Positions 37,113 through 45,695 of a stretch of DNA of 64,000 nucleotides are shown piece by piece. The translations under genes and the position numbers were made by a program. The notes beneath the pieces were generated by a model. The model was not told the origin of the DNA and made no database searches. It saw nothing but the letters and a program-made list of their open reading frames with translations. Within the stretch, counting starts at the first letter, position 1. Each line of letters begins with the position of its first letter. This stretch comes from Raoultibacter phocaeensis (GTDB lineage: Bacteria; Actinomycetota; Coriobacteriia; Coriobacteriales; Eggerthellaceae): positions 124,001 to 188,000 of the forward strand of contig NZ_CABDUX010000002.1 of assembly GCF_901411515.1 (NCBI RefSeq). The letters are read 5' to 3'.

Positions 37113-37545
37113 GGCGCGCCCTTCCTCCTGCAGAAGCGTTGTCCGAAACCGCGTCGACGGTGATGCGAACGTCCAGATAATCTGCCACGATCCGAACGAT
37201 TTCTTCAGCGGTCATGCCCAGCTGGGAAAGCTGGGAGACGTATTCGGACGTTATCATATGGGGCTCGCCCTCGAATGCGATGAAGTGCGAGTCGCTCAGA
37301 TCGGCGACGTGTGACCCTCGGCCGGCCTGCACTTCGATAAGCCCGCTGCCTTCCAGCTCGTGATAGACTTTGTTCACGGTGTGGTAGTTGATGTCGAGGT
37401 GCACGGCCAGCTCTCGCACGGTCGGAAGCTGGTCGCCCGGCTGGTACGCGCCCGATATGATGAGGTAGGTAATGCGTTGCTTCAGCTGCACCCAGATCGG
37501 GATATCGCTCTTCTTGTCGATTTTATAGGAGTCGAACGGGTCCAT
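37102..37545 (-). CDS. GntR-family regulator, YtrA type
   Basis: 147 residues from the ATG at 37545 (AAAGGG upstream). The winged HTH is PIWVQLKQRITYLIISGAYQ, LPTVRELAVHLDINYHTVNKVYHELE, GLIEVQAGRGSHVA. The short C-terminal part (about 70 residues) is the size of YtrA-type regulators, which usually control a downstream transporter. Here it controls a slipin and a cytochrome. It is first in the operon, so autoregulation at the palindrome 37579-37588 is likely. Confidence 0.88.
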   Translation of the reverse strand: MDPFDSYKIDKKSDIPIWVQLKQRITYLIISGAYQPGDQLPTVRELAVHLDINYHTVNKVYHELEGSGLIEVQAGRGSHVADLSDSHFIAFEGEPHMITSEYVSQLSQLGMTAEEIVRIVADYLDVRITVDAVSDNASAGGRARRVG

Positions 37546-37578
37546 GGCAACCCTTTCCTTTGTCGGTGAATGATATAG

Positions 37579-37588
37579 TATTATAATA
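37579..37588 (-). promoter_or_regulatory. AT-rich palindrome and -10 region upstream of gntR
   Basis: TATTATAATA is a perfect 10-bp palindrome 34 bases before the gntR start and contains a TATAAT-like box on the minus strand. It is placed where an autoregulating GntR protein would bind. Confidence 0.45.
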
Positions 37589-37673
37589 GTTTCGAACAAT
37601 CAACAGCGAACTTCGGGCTGTCCTTCGGGGCGAAGCCGAAAGCTGTTTCTGGGAAGCGTAAGCGCGGCACTCG

Positions 37674-38342
37674 ATGGGAGTGGGTGTGGATCGTATGAAA
37701 CCAGCGCGTTCGGCAACGCGGCGCTGTGTGCTGGCGACGGCATGCGTCGCTCTGGCGTCGGTGGCAACGCTTGCCTCATGCGCCCCTTCCGATTCCGCCG
37801 TTTCTTCTGAGGTTTCCGGGAACAAGCGCGCCCGCTACGGGTTCTGGATGGATACGAGGACCTGCGTGGGATGCGCGTCGTGCGTGGCCGCCTGCAGGGA
37901 GGCGAGCGACACGCCCGACGATTGCGAAGCGCGCAGGAAACTCGTCTCGTATACCTTTGAGCAGGGGCAGTCGAGGTTCGTCTCGGTTTCGTGCATGCAT
38001 TGCGCGCACCCCGCCTGCGTGGCCGTCTGCCCGGCTGGAGCCGTAAGCAAACGCGAGGACGGCATCGTGGCGGTGGATCAGAGCCGCTGCATCGGCTGCA
38101 GGTATTGCCGCGAGGCGTGCCCTTTCGGAGTGCCGCACTATACCTCGCTCGGTATGGACAAGTGCGATTGCTGCCTCGGCGCCGGCGTGAAGCCCGACGA
38201 GGAACCGTACTGCGTGCAAGCTTGTCCGGCGAAGGCCCTGCACTTCGGAGAACTCGAAGACTTGCGCCGGCAGGTGGAAGAGGCGGCGGGAAAGGCCGAG
38301 CTGCTCGAAGCGCCCACCGAGCCGTCGTTCTATCTGACGTGA
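37674..38342 (+). CDS. Exported four-cluster ferredoxin, DmsB/NrfC type
   Basis: 222 residues. The N-terminus has RRCVLATACVALAS and a lipobox-like LASC, which suggests export (twin-arginine-like) and lipid anchoring. Four [4Fe-4S] cysteine groups follow: CVGCASCVAAC; CMHCAHPACVAVCP; CIGCRYCREACP; and CDCCLGAG...CVQACP. This is the electron-transfer subunit pattern of CISM enzymes. Its partner NrfD-type membrane subunit follows 47 bases later, so the pair should move electrons between the quinone pool and an external reductase. The catalytic subunit is likely the flavoprotein at 39483, since no molybdopterin subunit is present. The start could be 37695. Confidence 0.85.
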   Translation: MGVGVDRMKPARSATRRCVLATACVALASVATLASCAPSDSAVSSEVSGNKRARYGFWMDTRTCVGCASCVAACREASDTPDDCEARRKLVSYTFEQGQSRFVSVSCMHCAHPACVAVCPAGAVSKREDGIVAVDQSRCIGCRYCREACPFGVPHYTSLGMDKCDCCLGAGVKPDEEPYCVQACPAKALHFGELEDLRRQVEEAAGKAELLEAPTEPSFYLT

Positions 38343-38389
38343 ACCCTGTATGAAAGGCGTCTGATGGCTGAAACCGGCAAGGACCGCGC

Positions 38390-39361
38390 ATGATCGAACT
38401 CCAAACGGCATGGGGATGGCAGGTTGGGCTCTACCTCTTTCTCGGGGGGCTCGGTGCGGGCACGTTCGCCGCCGCAACCGTGCTGTCGCTTGTGCGGCGC
38501 AAGCGGCATCGACGGGCGCTCGCGGTTTCCTACTGGGTTGCCGTCGCGTGCATTGCGGTCGGGCTGCTTTCGCTGCTTGCCGAGGTTGTTCGCCCGGACA
38601 GGGCGTTGCTCGTGTGGCAGAGCTTCAGCCGTCCCGCCTCGTGGATGGCGTTGGGCGCGTGGGGAGCGCTTGCGGCTCTGGTCGTGTTTTCCATCACCGC
38701 TTTTCTCGCGACGGGGAAGACGTCGGAGGTGCTCTCCGAGGTATGGGAGGGGCATCCCGGTCTGCGCAAAAGGCTGCGGACGGCGTTTTCGCTCGTCGGT
38801 CTCGCGCCTGCGCTTTTCGTAGCGCTGTACACGGGCATGCTGCTCAAGGAGGCGCAGGGCGTCCCCTTCTGGGATTCGTGGCTTCTGCCGTGCCTGTTTC
38901 TCGCAAGTGCGCTTGGGGCGGGGGTGAACGCCGTGTCTGCGTTTGCGGTCATCACGGGAAGCGCCGAGAAGGGTTCGCGCAGGCGGCGTCGGCTTTTCGC
39001 GGGCATCGTCATCGGGGCGGTGACCGTCGAGGGTGCGCTGCTGTTCGTTTACGTGGCGACCATGCTGCAAGGCGGATCGGGTGCGCTGACCGCGCAGCAA
39101 TTCGCCGCCCGGGCTTCGGCCGAGCTGCTCCTGTTCGGCAGCTGCTCTGCGCCGTTCTGGGGGCTCGTGGTTGCGGGGGGCCTCGTTGCGCCGCTCGCAT
39201 TGTCGGTATCGAGCTTTTTCTTGAAAAGCAGCGCGGGGTGGAAGCTCCTCGCTCTCGGCGCCCTGCTTACGGTGGCGGGCGATTGCACCCTTCGCTTCCT
39301 TGTTCTTCACGTAGGCATGGGTGCGGACTACCTCGGTCAGGCGTTGCTCTCGATCATGTAA
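38390..39361 (+). CDS. NrfD/PsrC-type quinone-interacting membrane subunit
   Basis: 323 residues, eight or nine hydrophobic helices. It starts with TAWGWQVGLYLFLGGLGAGTFAAA, the family's first helix with its GGLGAG motif. Conserved acidic and basic residues sit at membrane edges (LAEVVRPDRALLVW, SRPASWMALGAW). NrfD subunits have no haem and pass electrons between quinol and a ferredoxin partner, here the gene just upstream. The start has no strong ribosome-binding site, so translational coupling with the upstream gene is possible. Confidence 0.85.
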   Translation: MIELQTAWGWQVGLYLFLGGLGAGTFAAATVLSLVRRKRHRRALAVSYWVAVACIAVGLLSLLAEVVRPDRALLVWQSFSRPASWMALGAWGALAALVVFSITAFLATGKTSEVLSEVWEGHPGLRKRLRTAFSLVGLAPALFVALYTGMLLKEAQGVPFWDSWLLPCLFLASALGAGVNAVSAFAVITGSAEKGSRRRRRLFAGIVIGAVTVEGALLFVYVATMLQGGSGALTAQQFAARASAELLLFGSCSAPFWGLVVAGGLVAPLALSVSSFFLKSSAGWKLLALGALLTVAGDCTLRFLVLHVGMGADYLGQALLSIM

Positions 39362-39368
39362 ATATATA

Positions 39369-39397
39369 TTGACATAGAATAATAGAACGATTATGAT
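39369..39397 (+). promoter_or_regulatory. Strong promoter of the flavoprotein gene
   Basis: TTGACA at 39369-39374, an exact 17-base spacer and TATGAT at 39392-39397. Transcription should start near 39404, giving an untranslated leader of about 79 bases. Confidence 0.8.
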
Positions 39398-39432
39398 GCA
39401 GCCATCGGGAAGATCTATATATATAGAACGAT
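39382..39432 (+). promoter_or_regulatory. Direct repeat ATAGAACGAT, candidate operator pair
   Basis: ATAGAACGAT at 39382-39391 lies in the spacer of the promoter and recurs at 39423-39432, about 20 bases into the transcript. The spacing of 41 bases is about four helical turns. TATATATATA sits between them. Confidence 0.5.
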
Positions 39433-39482
39433 AGATAATTGGGACCCGATAGCACTGCGTCGAGAAGGGGAAAGGGGCAGAG

Positions 39483-41387
39483 ATGGACGTTTCAAGAAGG
39501 GACTTGCTGAAGGGCGGAGCCGTTTTAGGAGCCGGTCTCGCCGTGAGCGCCGGGATAGCCGCAGGAGCTGCCGTCCTGCCGGGCTGCACGCCCGCGCCGG
39601 CAAAGCCGAGCGAGGCAGGCTCGGATAGCGCCGCTCCGGCAGACAGCGGCTCGGGAAACCCGAACGAGTATTATCAGACAGGCATCGACTGGCTGGGCAC
39701 GCCTCCCGAGATCGACGAAGCCGACGTCACCGAGACCTTTGACGGAGACATCGTCGTCTGCGGCGGAGGAAACGCGGGAATCCAGGCCGCCCTGGCAGCG
39801 TCGGAAGGGGGCGCAAAGGTCCACGTACTCGAATCCTCATCCGAAAAGTACCGGAAGGTCAAGGGCAGGGATGTGGGACATGTCAATTCGCAATGGCTCA
39901 TCGATCAGGGGTTCGGTCCCTACGATGAGGGCGAGATCGTCAACGAGTTCATGATGAGATGCGCGGGCAGGAACAATGCCGAGATAATCAAGCGCTTCGT
40001 GTACAATTCGGGAGAAACCTTCGACCACATGATAAGCTTGGTCAACTGGCCGGATGATCGGATCAAGCCGGTCAAGCGCTCGAATCCCGACGTCAGCCCT
40101 ACGGATCCCAGCTCGATGTACGTTCCGCAGGCAGCGGGAGTCTTGGACGGACCGGTGGAGTACCCGGTTGCTCAAGGCGGATTCAAAACGTGGGCGTCCA
40201 CGGCTTCTGTGGTGGGCGAGATCAGCCACGTTATCGGCGACGAGTCCGGCATCGAGTCGAACGACTACTCCCGATTCGACGAGGTGCAGCAGTTCTCCAT
40301 TCTCAAGAGCCAGGATCTCGGTGCCGAGTGGCATTACGAGCAGCGCGCCCGCAGCCTCATCACCGATGATTCCGGCGCCGTCGTCGGAGTGTACGCCGAG
40401 AATGCGGACGGAACGTACACCCGGTACAATGCAGCGAAGGGCGTCATACTCTGCACGGGGGACTTTGGCGGAAACGTCGAAATGGCGTGGGCGCTTCTCG
40501 CGGAGATATCCGAGTTCGCAGCGCGTGCGGGCAAGGGGCCGGAGGATATCCGCGCCGAAAGCTTCTGCGAAGGCGACGGGCAGAAGATGGCCTGCTGGAT
40601 AGGCGGGCAGATCGAGCCGCTTCCGCGCCCCATCCTCAACTACTACTGGACGGGTGCTCCTTGGGGTACGGTTCCCTACATCTGGCTCAACAGCGAGGGG
40701 AAGCGCTTCATGAACGAGGCTGCCGTGTCCAACGCATGGGCGAACAGCCTCAGGCAGCCGCTCGGTCCGATCTGCACTATCTCCGACAGCAAATGGTTCG
40801 ACGTCTTGAAGCGGGGCGGCATAGAGCTCGGTGCTCCCAACGCCGGCAGAACGGAGTACGTGACGGAGCTCAAAGAAGATGTCGACAACGTGCCGGTGGG
40901 AGACCCCAACGGAGGCCGGTGCCGCGACAGCGTCGAGTGCGAGCGTCAGCCGCATATCGTCTACAAGGCGGATACCATCGAAGAGCTTTGCGGTTTTATG
41001 GGCTTTTCCGACGAGGCGACAAAAGAAGCAGTAGCTTCCATCGAGAGGTACAACGAGCTCTGCAAGCAGGGTCACGACGCGGATTTCGACAAAGATGACA
41101 AGTTCATGTCCCCGATCGACGAACCTCCCTACATCGGCTCCTTCTTCGAGAACGAACGGTGGAGCGGCGTGGGCCTCGTGTGCTTTGCCGGGTTGCTCAC
41201 CGACGGCCATCTTCAAGTGGTGGACGGCGAAGGCAAGAAGATTCCGGGACTCTGGGCGGCGGGGAACTGCCTCGGCGGCCGCTTCGGCACCGGCTACGTT
41301 ACCCCGATAGCGGGCAACTCCATTGGCATGGCGATCACCCATGGCCGCGTTGCGGGTAAGGTTGCGACGGGGCAGGAAGTGCGTTAG
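39483..41387 (+). CDS. Tat-exported lipoprotein FAD-dependent oxidoreductase
   Basis: 634 residues. Twin-arginine start (DVSRRDLLKGG), hydrophobic stretch and lipobox LPGC (cysteine near residue 38). After a linker, the FAD site is DIVVCGGGNAGIQAALA, followed by FAD_binding_2 and capping domains and the closing motif GLWAAGNCLGGRFGTGY. A cysteine-containing stretch (GGRCRDSVECERQPH) near residue 475 is not general in the family. It probably receives electrons from the ferredoxin/NrfD pair upstream and reduces an organic acceptor; the substrate is unknown. It has its own strong promoter and a strong terminator, so it can be expressed separately from the upstream pair. Confidence 0.92.
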   Translation: MDVSRRDLLKGGAVLGAGLAVSAGIAAGAAVLPGCTPAPAKPSEAGSDSAAPADSGSGNPNEYYQTGIDWLGTPPEIDEADVTETFDGDIVVCGGGNAGIQAALAASEGGAKVHVLESSSEKYRKVKGRDVGHVNSQWLIDQGFGPYDEGEIVNEFMMRCAGRNNAEIIKRFVYNSGETFDHMISLVNWPDDRIKPVKRSNPDVSPTDPSSMYVPQAAGVLDGPVEYPVAQGGFKTWASTASVVGEISHVIGDESGIESNDYSRFDEVQQFSILKSQDLGAEWHYEQRARSLITDDSGAVVGVYAENADGTYTRYNAAKGVILCTGDFGGNVEMAWALLAEISEFAARAGKGPEDIRAESFCEGDGQKMACWIGGQIEPLPRPILNYYWTGAPWGTVPYIWLNSEGKRFMNEAAVSNAWANSLRQPLGPICTISDSKWFDVLKRGGIELGAPNAGRTEYVTELKEDVDNVPVGDPNGGRCRDSVECERQPHIVYKADTIEELCGFMGFSDEATKEAVASIERYNELCKQGHDADFDKDDKFMSPIDEPPYIGSFFENERWSGVGLVCFAGLLTDGHLQVVDGEGKKIPGLWAAGNCLGGRFGTGYVTPIAGNSIGMAITHGRVAGKVATGQEVR

Positions 41388-41712
41388 GCATTCGCCGTTC
41401 AGCTGCGTGTGACAACGCGGCAGACTCGCGCTTGACCATTGGAAGGGGCCGTATCAAAAGCCTCTACTGGAAAGAGCCGAAGCCTCTGACAGGTTTCGGC
41501 TCTTTTCGCGTGCGTGCGGCGAAAAGGGCGGACTCCCCGCGCCCGCGCTGTGCTTGCTCGGCCGCATGAGGCACAGCCTTTTTCTTTGAAAATCCGTGCG
41601 CAGGTAACGGCCGCTCCTGCTAAGCGCGCGACGGGTTACAATGGGATTCGTCCCGCGACTTGACGGCGGACGACGCCGTCTTGCCGAGCGGATATGCCGA
41701 AGGAGTCCTTCC
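41388..41712. other. 325-bp gap after the flavoprotein
   Basis: Holds the terminator at 41473-41507. The remainder (to the WYL regulator) shows no gene or clear promoter. Confidence 0.5.
41473..41507 (+). terminator. Strong intrinsic terminator of the flavoprotein gene
   Basis: A 13-position stem AGAGCCGAAGCCT (41473-41485) / AGGTTTCGGCTCT (41491-41503), one G-T wobble, 5-base loop, followed by TTTT. Confidence 0.88.
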
Positions 41713-42612
41713 ATGAAAATCGACCGCATGTTCAAGATCGTCTACCTGCTCATGAGCCGGGACAGGGTGACGGTTCGGGAGCTCGCCGAACGCTTCGAGG
41801 TGTCTGCTCGGACGATCCATCGCGACATCGACGCGCTCATGCAGGCGGGCATCCCCCTCTACACGAGCCGCGGATCGGATGGCGGCGTATCGCTTGTCGA
41901 CGGCTTCGTGCTCGACAAGGCACTCCTTTCCGAAGAGGAGCAGGAGCAGGTGCTCCTCGGGTTGCAGAGCCTTCCCCGAAACGGCTCGCTCGACAACGCG
42001 GCCCTCGAAAAGCTCAGCGTCCTGTTCGGCGAACCCCGCACCGATTGGATCGAGGTCGATTTCTCGCGCTGGGGTTACAAGCGCAAGGACGACAAGCGCT
42101 TCGACATCCTCCGTCGCGCCATCGTGCTCGAACAGGCGATCCGGTTCCGCTACGCCAATGCGGAAGGTGCCGTGAGCGAGCGGGAAGCGCACCCACTCAA
42201 GCTCGTGTTCAAGTCGAAGGCGTGGTATCTGCAGGCGTTCTGCTTGACTCGAAACGATTATCGCACGTTCAAGGTGAACCGGATGAGCGACATCGCGTTA
42301 TGCGGCAGGTCGTTCGAGCGCAGCGAATACCGGGTACCCGAACTCGAAGCCGAAGACGGCCCTCCGCCCTACGAGCTGATCGCGCTCGAGCTCGTGTTCG
42401 AGCCTCGCGTCGCCTCACGCGTGTACGACGAGTTCGACATCGACGCCATCGAAACCTCGGAAGAAGGCGGCCTTCACGTGTACACCTCCTATCCCGCGGG
42501 GCTCTATCTCTTCGACCTGCTGCACTCGTTCGGCGATGCCGTGACCGTGCTTCAGCCGCAGAGCATCCGCGAGCGCTTGGACGCGGGACGCCCGTCCGTG
42601 ATCGATATATGA
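41713..42612 (+). CDS. WYL-domain transcriptional regulator
   Basis: 299 residues. N-terminal HTH_11 type winged helix (FKIVYLLMSRDRVTVRELAE, then VSARTIHRDIDALMQAGIPL) with the common GGVSLVDGFVLDKALL wing. A WYL region (VFKSKAWYLQAFCLTRNDY, FKVNRM) and WCX extension follow. The ATG at 41713 has AAGGAG. It may form one transcript with the DUF3788 gene 60 bases later. The family often controls adjacent genes through small ligands. Confidence 0.9.
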   Translation: MKIDRMFKIVYLLMSRDRVTVRELAERFEVSARTIHRDIDALMQAGIPLYTSRGSDGGVSLVDGFVLDKALLSEEEQEQVLLGLQSLPRNGSLDNAALEKLSVLFGEPRTDWIEVDFSRWGYKRKDDKRFDILRRAIVLEQAIRFRYANAEGAVSEREAHPLKLVFKSKAWYLQAFCLTRNDYRTFKVNRMSDIALCGRSFERSEYRVPELEAEDGPPPYELIALELVFEPRVASRVYDEFDIDAIETSEEGGLHVYTSYPAGLYLFDLLHSFGDAVTVLQPQSIRERLDAGRPSVIDI

Positions 42613-42672
42613 CATACAGCTGTCATATACGGTGCGCGAGAATGGGCCTGCGAAACCGATAAGGAGGCACTT

Positions 42673-43101
42673 ATGAATTGGAACGAACGGTATGCGGCCG
42701 ACGATCAGCCGAGCTTGGACGATATAGACGAATTCGCGAAAACGCCCCTCTGGAACGACTTCAACGCGTTTCTGCAGGACGGCTACGGAGTCGAGCCCGA
42801 ACCATCGTATAGCTGCTGCTCGGAGCAACCGGGGTGGAACGTGAAGTACCGCAAAGGAGGCCGCTCGCTGTGCACGCTGTATCCGATGGACGGGTTCTTC
42901 ATCGCGCTCGTGGTCATCGGCAACAAGGAGTACGACGAGGCGCTCGAGGTAATCGCGGGGTGCACGCCGTACACGCAAACGCTCTTCGAGCAGACGCACC
43001 ACAGCGCAGGCGGCCGTTGGCTCATGATCAACGTGACCGATCAGGCGATCCTCGACGACGTGAAGCGCCTTGTGCAGGTGCGCCGGAGCATCAAGCGCTG
43101 A
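42673..43101 (+). CDS. DUF3788 family protein
   Basis: 142 residues, soluble. Typical DUF3788 features: a central CSEQPGWNVKYRKGGRSLCTLYP segment and the FFIALVVIG strand. Function unknown; it has the look of a YdhG/DUF1801-like small protein. AAGGAGG precedes the ATG. It follows the WYL regulator closely and could be its target. Confidence 0.85.
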   Translation: MNWNERYAADDQPSLDDIDEFAKTPLWNDFNAFLQDGYGVEPEPSYSCCSEQPGWNVKYRKGGRSLCTLYPMDGFFIALVVIGNKEYDEALEVIAGCTPYTQTLFEQTHHSAGGRWLMINVTDQAILDDVKRLVQVRRSIKR

Positions 43102-43304
43102 GAGTGCGGGTGCAGCGGGTGCCGAGCTTTGCGGAAACGACGCTTGCGTCCGGCGTGCAATCGCCCTATGAAGGTTCTGACGCCTCGCTTTCGGATGGCC
43201 GACGGTCTTACAACGGATACGCTCCGCGCGCATCGCCAAGGCGTAGTATGGTGGCCCCTAACGGCCGGGGCGCGCATGCGCCCTCGGGTAGAAACGAGGT
43301 TGCC

Positions 43305-44159
43305 ATGAACGTATTGATAACGGGAGTCACCCCCGGATCGGGAATCGGGTTCGAGACGGCGAAGATGCTTTCCGCCGAGGGTCATAGCGTCATCGCGGGC
43401 GTCCATACCGATGAGGAGCTCGAAGAGGCGCTCGGCATGCCCGAGGGCGCGGGCATCGCCTTCATCAAGCTCGATGTGGACGACCCCGAGGACCGCGCCC
43501 ATGCGGCCGAACTCGACATCGACGCGTATTTCGGCGTCGCCGGCATCGGCGTGAGCGGCAGCATCGCCGAGATCGATATGGAATTGGTAAAGCGGGCGTT
43601 TGAGACGAACGTGTTCTCGATGTTCGCCGTTGCCCAAAGCGTGCTTCCGGGCATGCTCAAGAAGGGAAGCGGCCGACTCGTGTTCACGTCGTCGCTTTCG
43701 TGCTACCAGCCCGTGCGGTTCTTGAGCGTGTACCAAGCCACGAAGGCGACCATCGCCATGTTAGCCTCGGCGCTTCGCCAGGAGCTCAAGATGATCGACT
43801 CCGGCATCGATGTGAGCGTGATTCTTCCCGGCGCCTACCATACGGGATTCAACCAGCGGCTCGTGAACTCCAAGGCGTGCTGGATGGGCCCCGACAGCCT
43901 GTTCGCCGACAAGCTCGACGACATCCTCGATCAGGAGCACGCCGCCTTCGACGTACTCGAACGCAGTACGCTCGACACGCTCATGCCCTCGATCAAGCGC
44001 GCGATCACGGGGAAGCGCCCGCGGCTTGCGTACGAGGCACCGCTGTCCCAGGCAGTCGGCGTCAAAGCGATGCGGGCGTGGCGCCCTCTCCTCATCGGAG
44101 CGGCTGCGGCCCTTGTTCCCGTCGCGGCGGTATGCGCGGTGAAGAAGCTTTTGCGCTAA
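43305..44159 (+). CDS. Short-chain dehydrogenase/reductase with C-terminal membrane anchor
   Basis: 284 residues. Rossmann start NVLITGVTPGSGIGFETAK (GXXXGXG nucleotide site), then the catalytic Ser in LVFTSSLSCYQP and YXXXK in YQATK (Tyr-Gln-Ala-Thr-Lys). Residues near the C-terminus (LLIGAAAALVPVAAVCAVKK) form one hydrophobic helix with a basic end, so it may be tail-anchored. It oxidises or reduces a small lipid- or sterol-like substrate; which one is unknown. GAGG precedes the ATG. The end lies 43 bases before the MGMT-like gene. Confidence 0.88.
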   Translation: MNVLITGVTPGSGIGFETAKMLSAEGHSVIAGVHTDEELEEALGMPEGAGIAFIKLDVDDPEDRAHAAELDIDAYFGVAGIGVSGSIAEIDMELVKRAFETNVFSMFAVAQSVLPGMLKKGSGRLVFTSSLSCYQPVRFLSVYQATKATIAMLASALRQELKMIDSGIDVSVILPGAYHTGFNQRLVNSKACWMGPDSLFADKLDDILDQEHAAFDVLERSTLDTLMPSIKRAITGKRPRLAYEAPLSQAVGVKAMRAWRPLLIGAAAALVPVAAVCAVKKLLR

Positions 44160-44202
44160 CGGTTCTGGCCCGAGTGCGGTCGGTCGTGCTAGCATACTCC
44201 CG

Positions 44203-44598
44203 ATGGGAGTGATTGCAGTGAGCGAAGCTAAAGGATCCGGCCTTATCGATATGGACGACGCGTTTTTCGGGCGCGTGTACGAGCAGGTGAAAAGCGTGCC
44301 GTCCGGAACGGTGTGCACCTACGGGACCATCGCCGAGCTTGCAGGCTATCCCAAGGCGTCGCGCGAAGTCGGTTTTGCCATGAGCCGCGTCTTGAGCGAA
44401 TGGAACCTGCCGTGCCACCGCATCGTCAACGCGAAGGGGACGCTCGCGCCCTCGTACGCGTTCGGCGGCAAGGACAAGCAGCGCGAGCTCTTGGAAGCCG
44501 AGGGCGTCACGTTCGTCGACGAAGAGACCATCGACATGCGGAAGCACCGCTGGCCTGCAAGCCCCGAGCCCGAGCAGTTGACGCTCGGCCTCGAGTGA
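44203..44598 (+). CDS. MGMT-family (O6-alkylguanine transferase-like) protein
   Basis: 131 residues. Contains the C-terminal DNA-repair alkyltransferase domain only: FFGRVYEQVKSVPSGTVCTYG, then the active-site motif LPCHRIV with Cys71. The cysteine is present, so it is not an ATL-type protein in which it is replaced by tryptophan. Could repair alkylated DNA or act as a damage-recognition protein. The start is uncertain: ATG at 44203 has no ribosome-binding site, GTG at 44218 has GGGAG nine bases before it. Confidence 0.85.
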   Translation: MGVIAVSEAKGSGLIDMDDAFFGRVYEQVKSVPSGTVCTYGTIAELAGYPKASREVGFAMSRVLSEWNLPCHRIVNAKGTLAPSYAFGGKDKQRELLEAEGVTFVDEETIDMRKHRWPASPEPEQLTLGLE

Positions 44599-44630
44599 GC
44601 GCGCGGCGCGGGTAGAGCGAACGGAGCAGC

Positions 44631-45569
44631 GTGAACGTACTTGTTTTGGGCGGCACCCAATTCGTCAGCCGGGCCTTGGCCATCCGGCTCATCGCCTGTG
44701 AGCACGAGGTGACCATTCTTACGCGCGGTATCGCGCCTGTCGACTACGAGGGCGCCATTCGGCACGTGCGGGCGGATCGCACCGATGCGGCGAGCTTGCG
44801 GCAGATGCGGGGGATGCGCTTCGATGCGGTGTTCGACGTGTCGGGATACTCCGTGCGCGATATAGCCCCCGTTCTCGAATCGCTTGCGCTCGACGAGCGG
44901 ACGAAGTACGTCTTTCTCAGCTCGGGCGCCGTCTACCGCACCTCCGACGAACCGATGGCCGAAGACGCGCCCAAGGGTGAAAACGAGATCTGGGGCGCCT
45001 ACGGCTCGGGCAAGCTTGCCGCGGAGGAGCTGCTTTGCGCGCAGCAATCCCGCAGAGGGTTTCCCTTGGCGATCATCCGTCCGGCCTACATCTACGGACC
45101 GGGAAACAACCTGTACCGCGAGGCGTATCTGTTCGACCGCCTCGAAAGGGGCGCGGCCATTCCGATTCCCAAAGGGGCGGCAAGAACGCAATTCGTGCAT
45201 ATCGATGATCTGGTGCGGATGCTCGAAGGGCTCCCGCGGCTCGATTGGCGCGGTGCCGAAGCGCTCAACTACACGCACCCCGTGACGATCGGGTGGGAGC
45301 ATCTTGTGGCTTCCGCTGCCGCAGCGGTGGGAGTCGAGCCGCGGAGTGCGGCCGTGGACTACCGCGGAAAGCTGGACGCCCGCGAATTCTTTCCGTTTCG
45401 CGATTGCACGTACCTGCTCGATACCGCGAAAGCCGAGAGGTTCGGGTTGGCTCTACCCGAAGTTGGGCTAGCCAAGGGGCTCGAGGAAGCGTACGCATGG
45501 TATCGCCGCGCTCGCCCGACGTTGCACGATGCGAAGATGACGGAGGTGGAAGCAGCTCTCTCGCTCTAG
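44631..45569 (+). CDS. NAD-dependent epimerase/dehydratase family protein
   Basis: 312 residues. Rossmann nucleotide site NVLVLGGTQFVSRALA at the N-terminus, a catalytic-region serine/tyrosine (YVFLSSGAVY, WGAYGSGKLAAEE with YXXXK), and the extended-SDR motif RPAYIYGPGNN. These act on nucleotide sugars or related sugars. It starts with GTG and follows the MGMT-like gene after 32 bases. It has no adjacent sugar genes, so the substrate is unclear. Confidence 0.85.
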   Translation: MNVLVLGGTQFVSRALAIRLIACEHEVTILTRGIAPVDYEGAIRHVRADRTDAASLRQMRGMRFDAVFDVSGYSVRDIAPVLESLALDERTKYVFLSSGAVYRTSDEPMAEDAPKGENEIWGAYGSGKLAAEELLCAQQSRRGFPLAIIRPAYIYGPGNNLYREAYLFDRLERGAAIPIPKGAARTQFVHIDDLVRMLEGLPRLDWRGAEALNYTHPVTIGWEHLVASAAAAVGVEPRSAAVDYRGKLDAREFFPFRDCTYLLDTAKAERFGLALPEVGLAKGLEEAYAWYRRARPTLHDAKMTEVEAALSL

Positions 45570-45695
45570 CGCACCGCTGTGCTCGCGGGCGACTTCTGAC
45601 GAGTGCGTGACGGCACCCGACCGCCACCTTCGCCTGTTCGCGGCCATGGTAGTATTGCTACCCGAACTATCGGCGGCTATCGGCGAGGAGCAGCG

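Noticed and set aside
39837-41342. Minus-strand frame of 501 residues
   Set aside because: Antisense to the Tat flavoprotein, which has a clear signal peptide, FAD sites, promoter and terminator.
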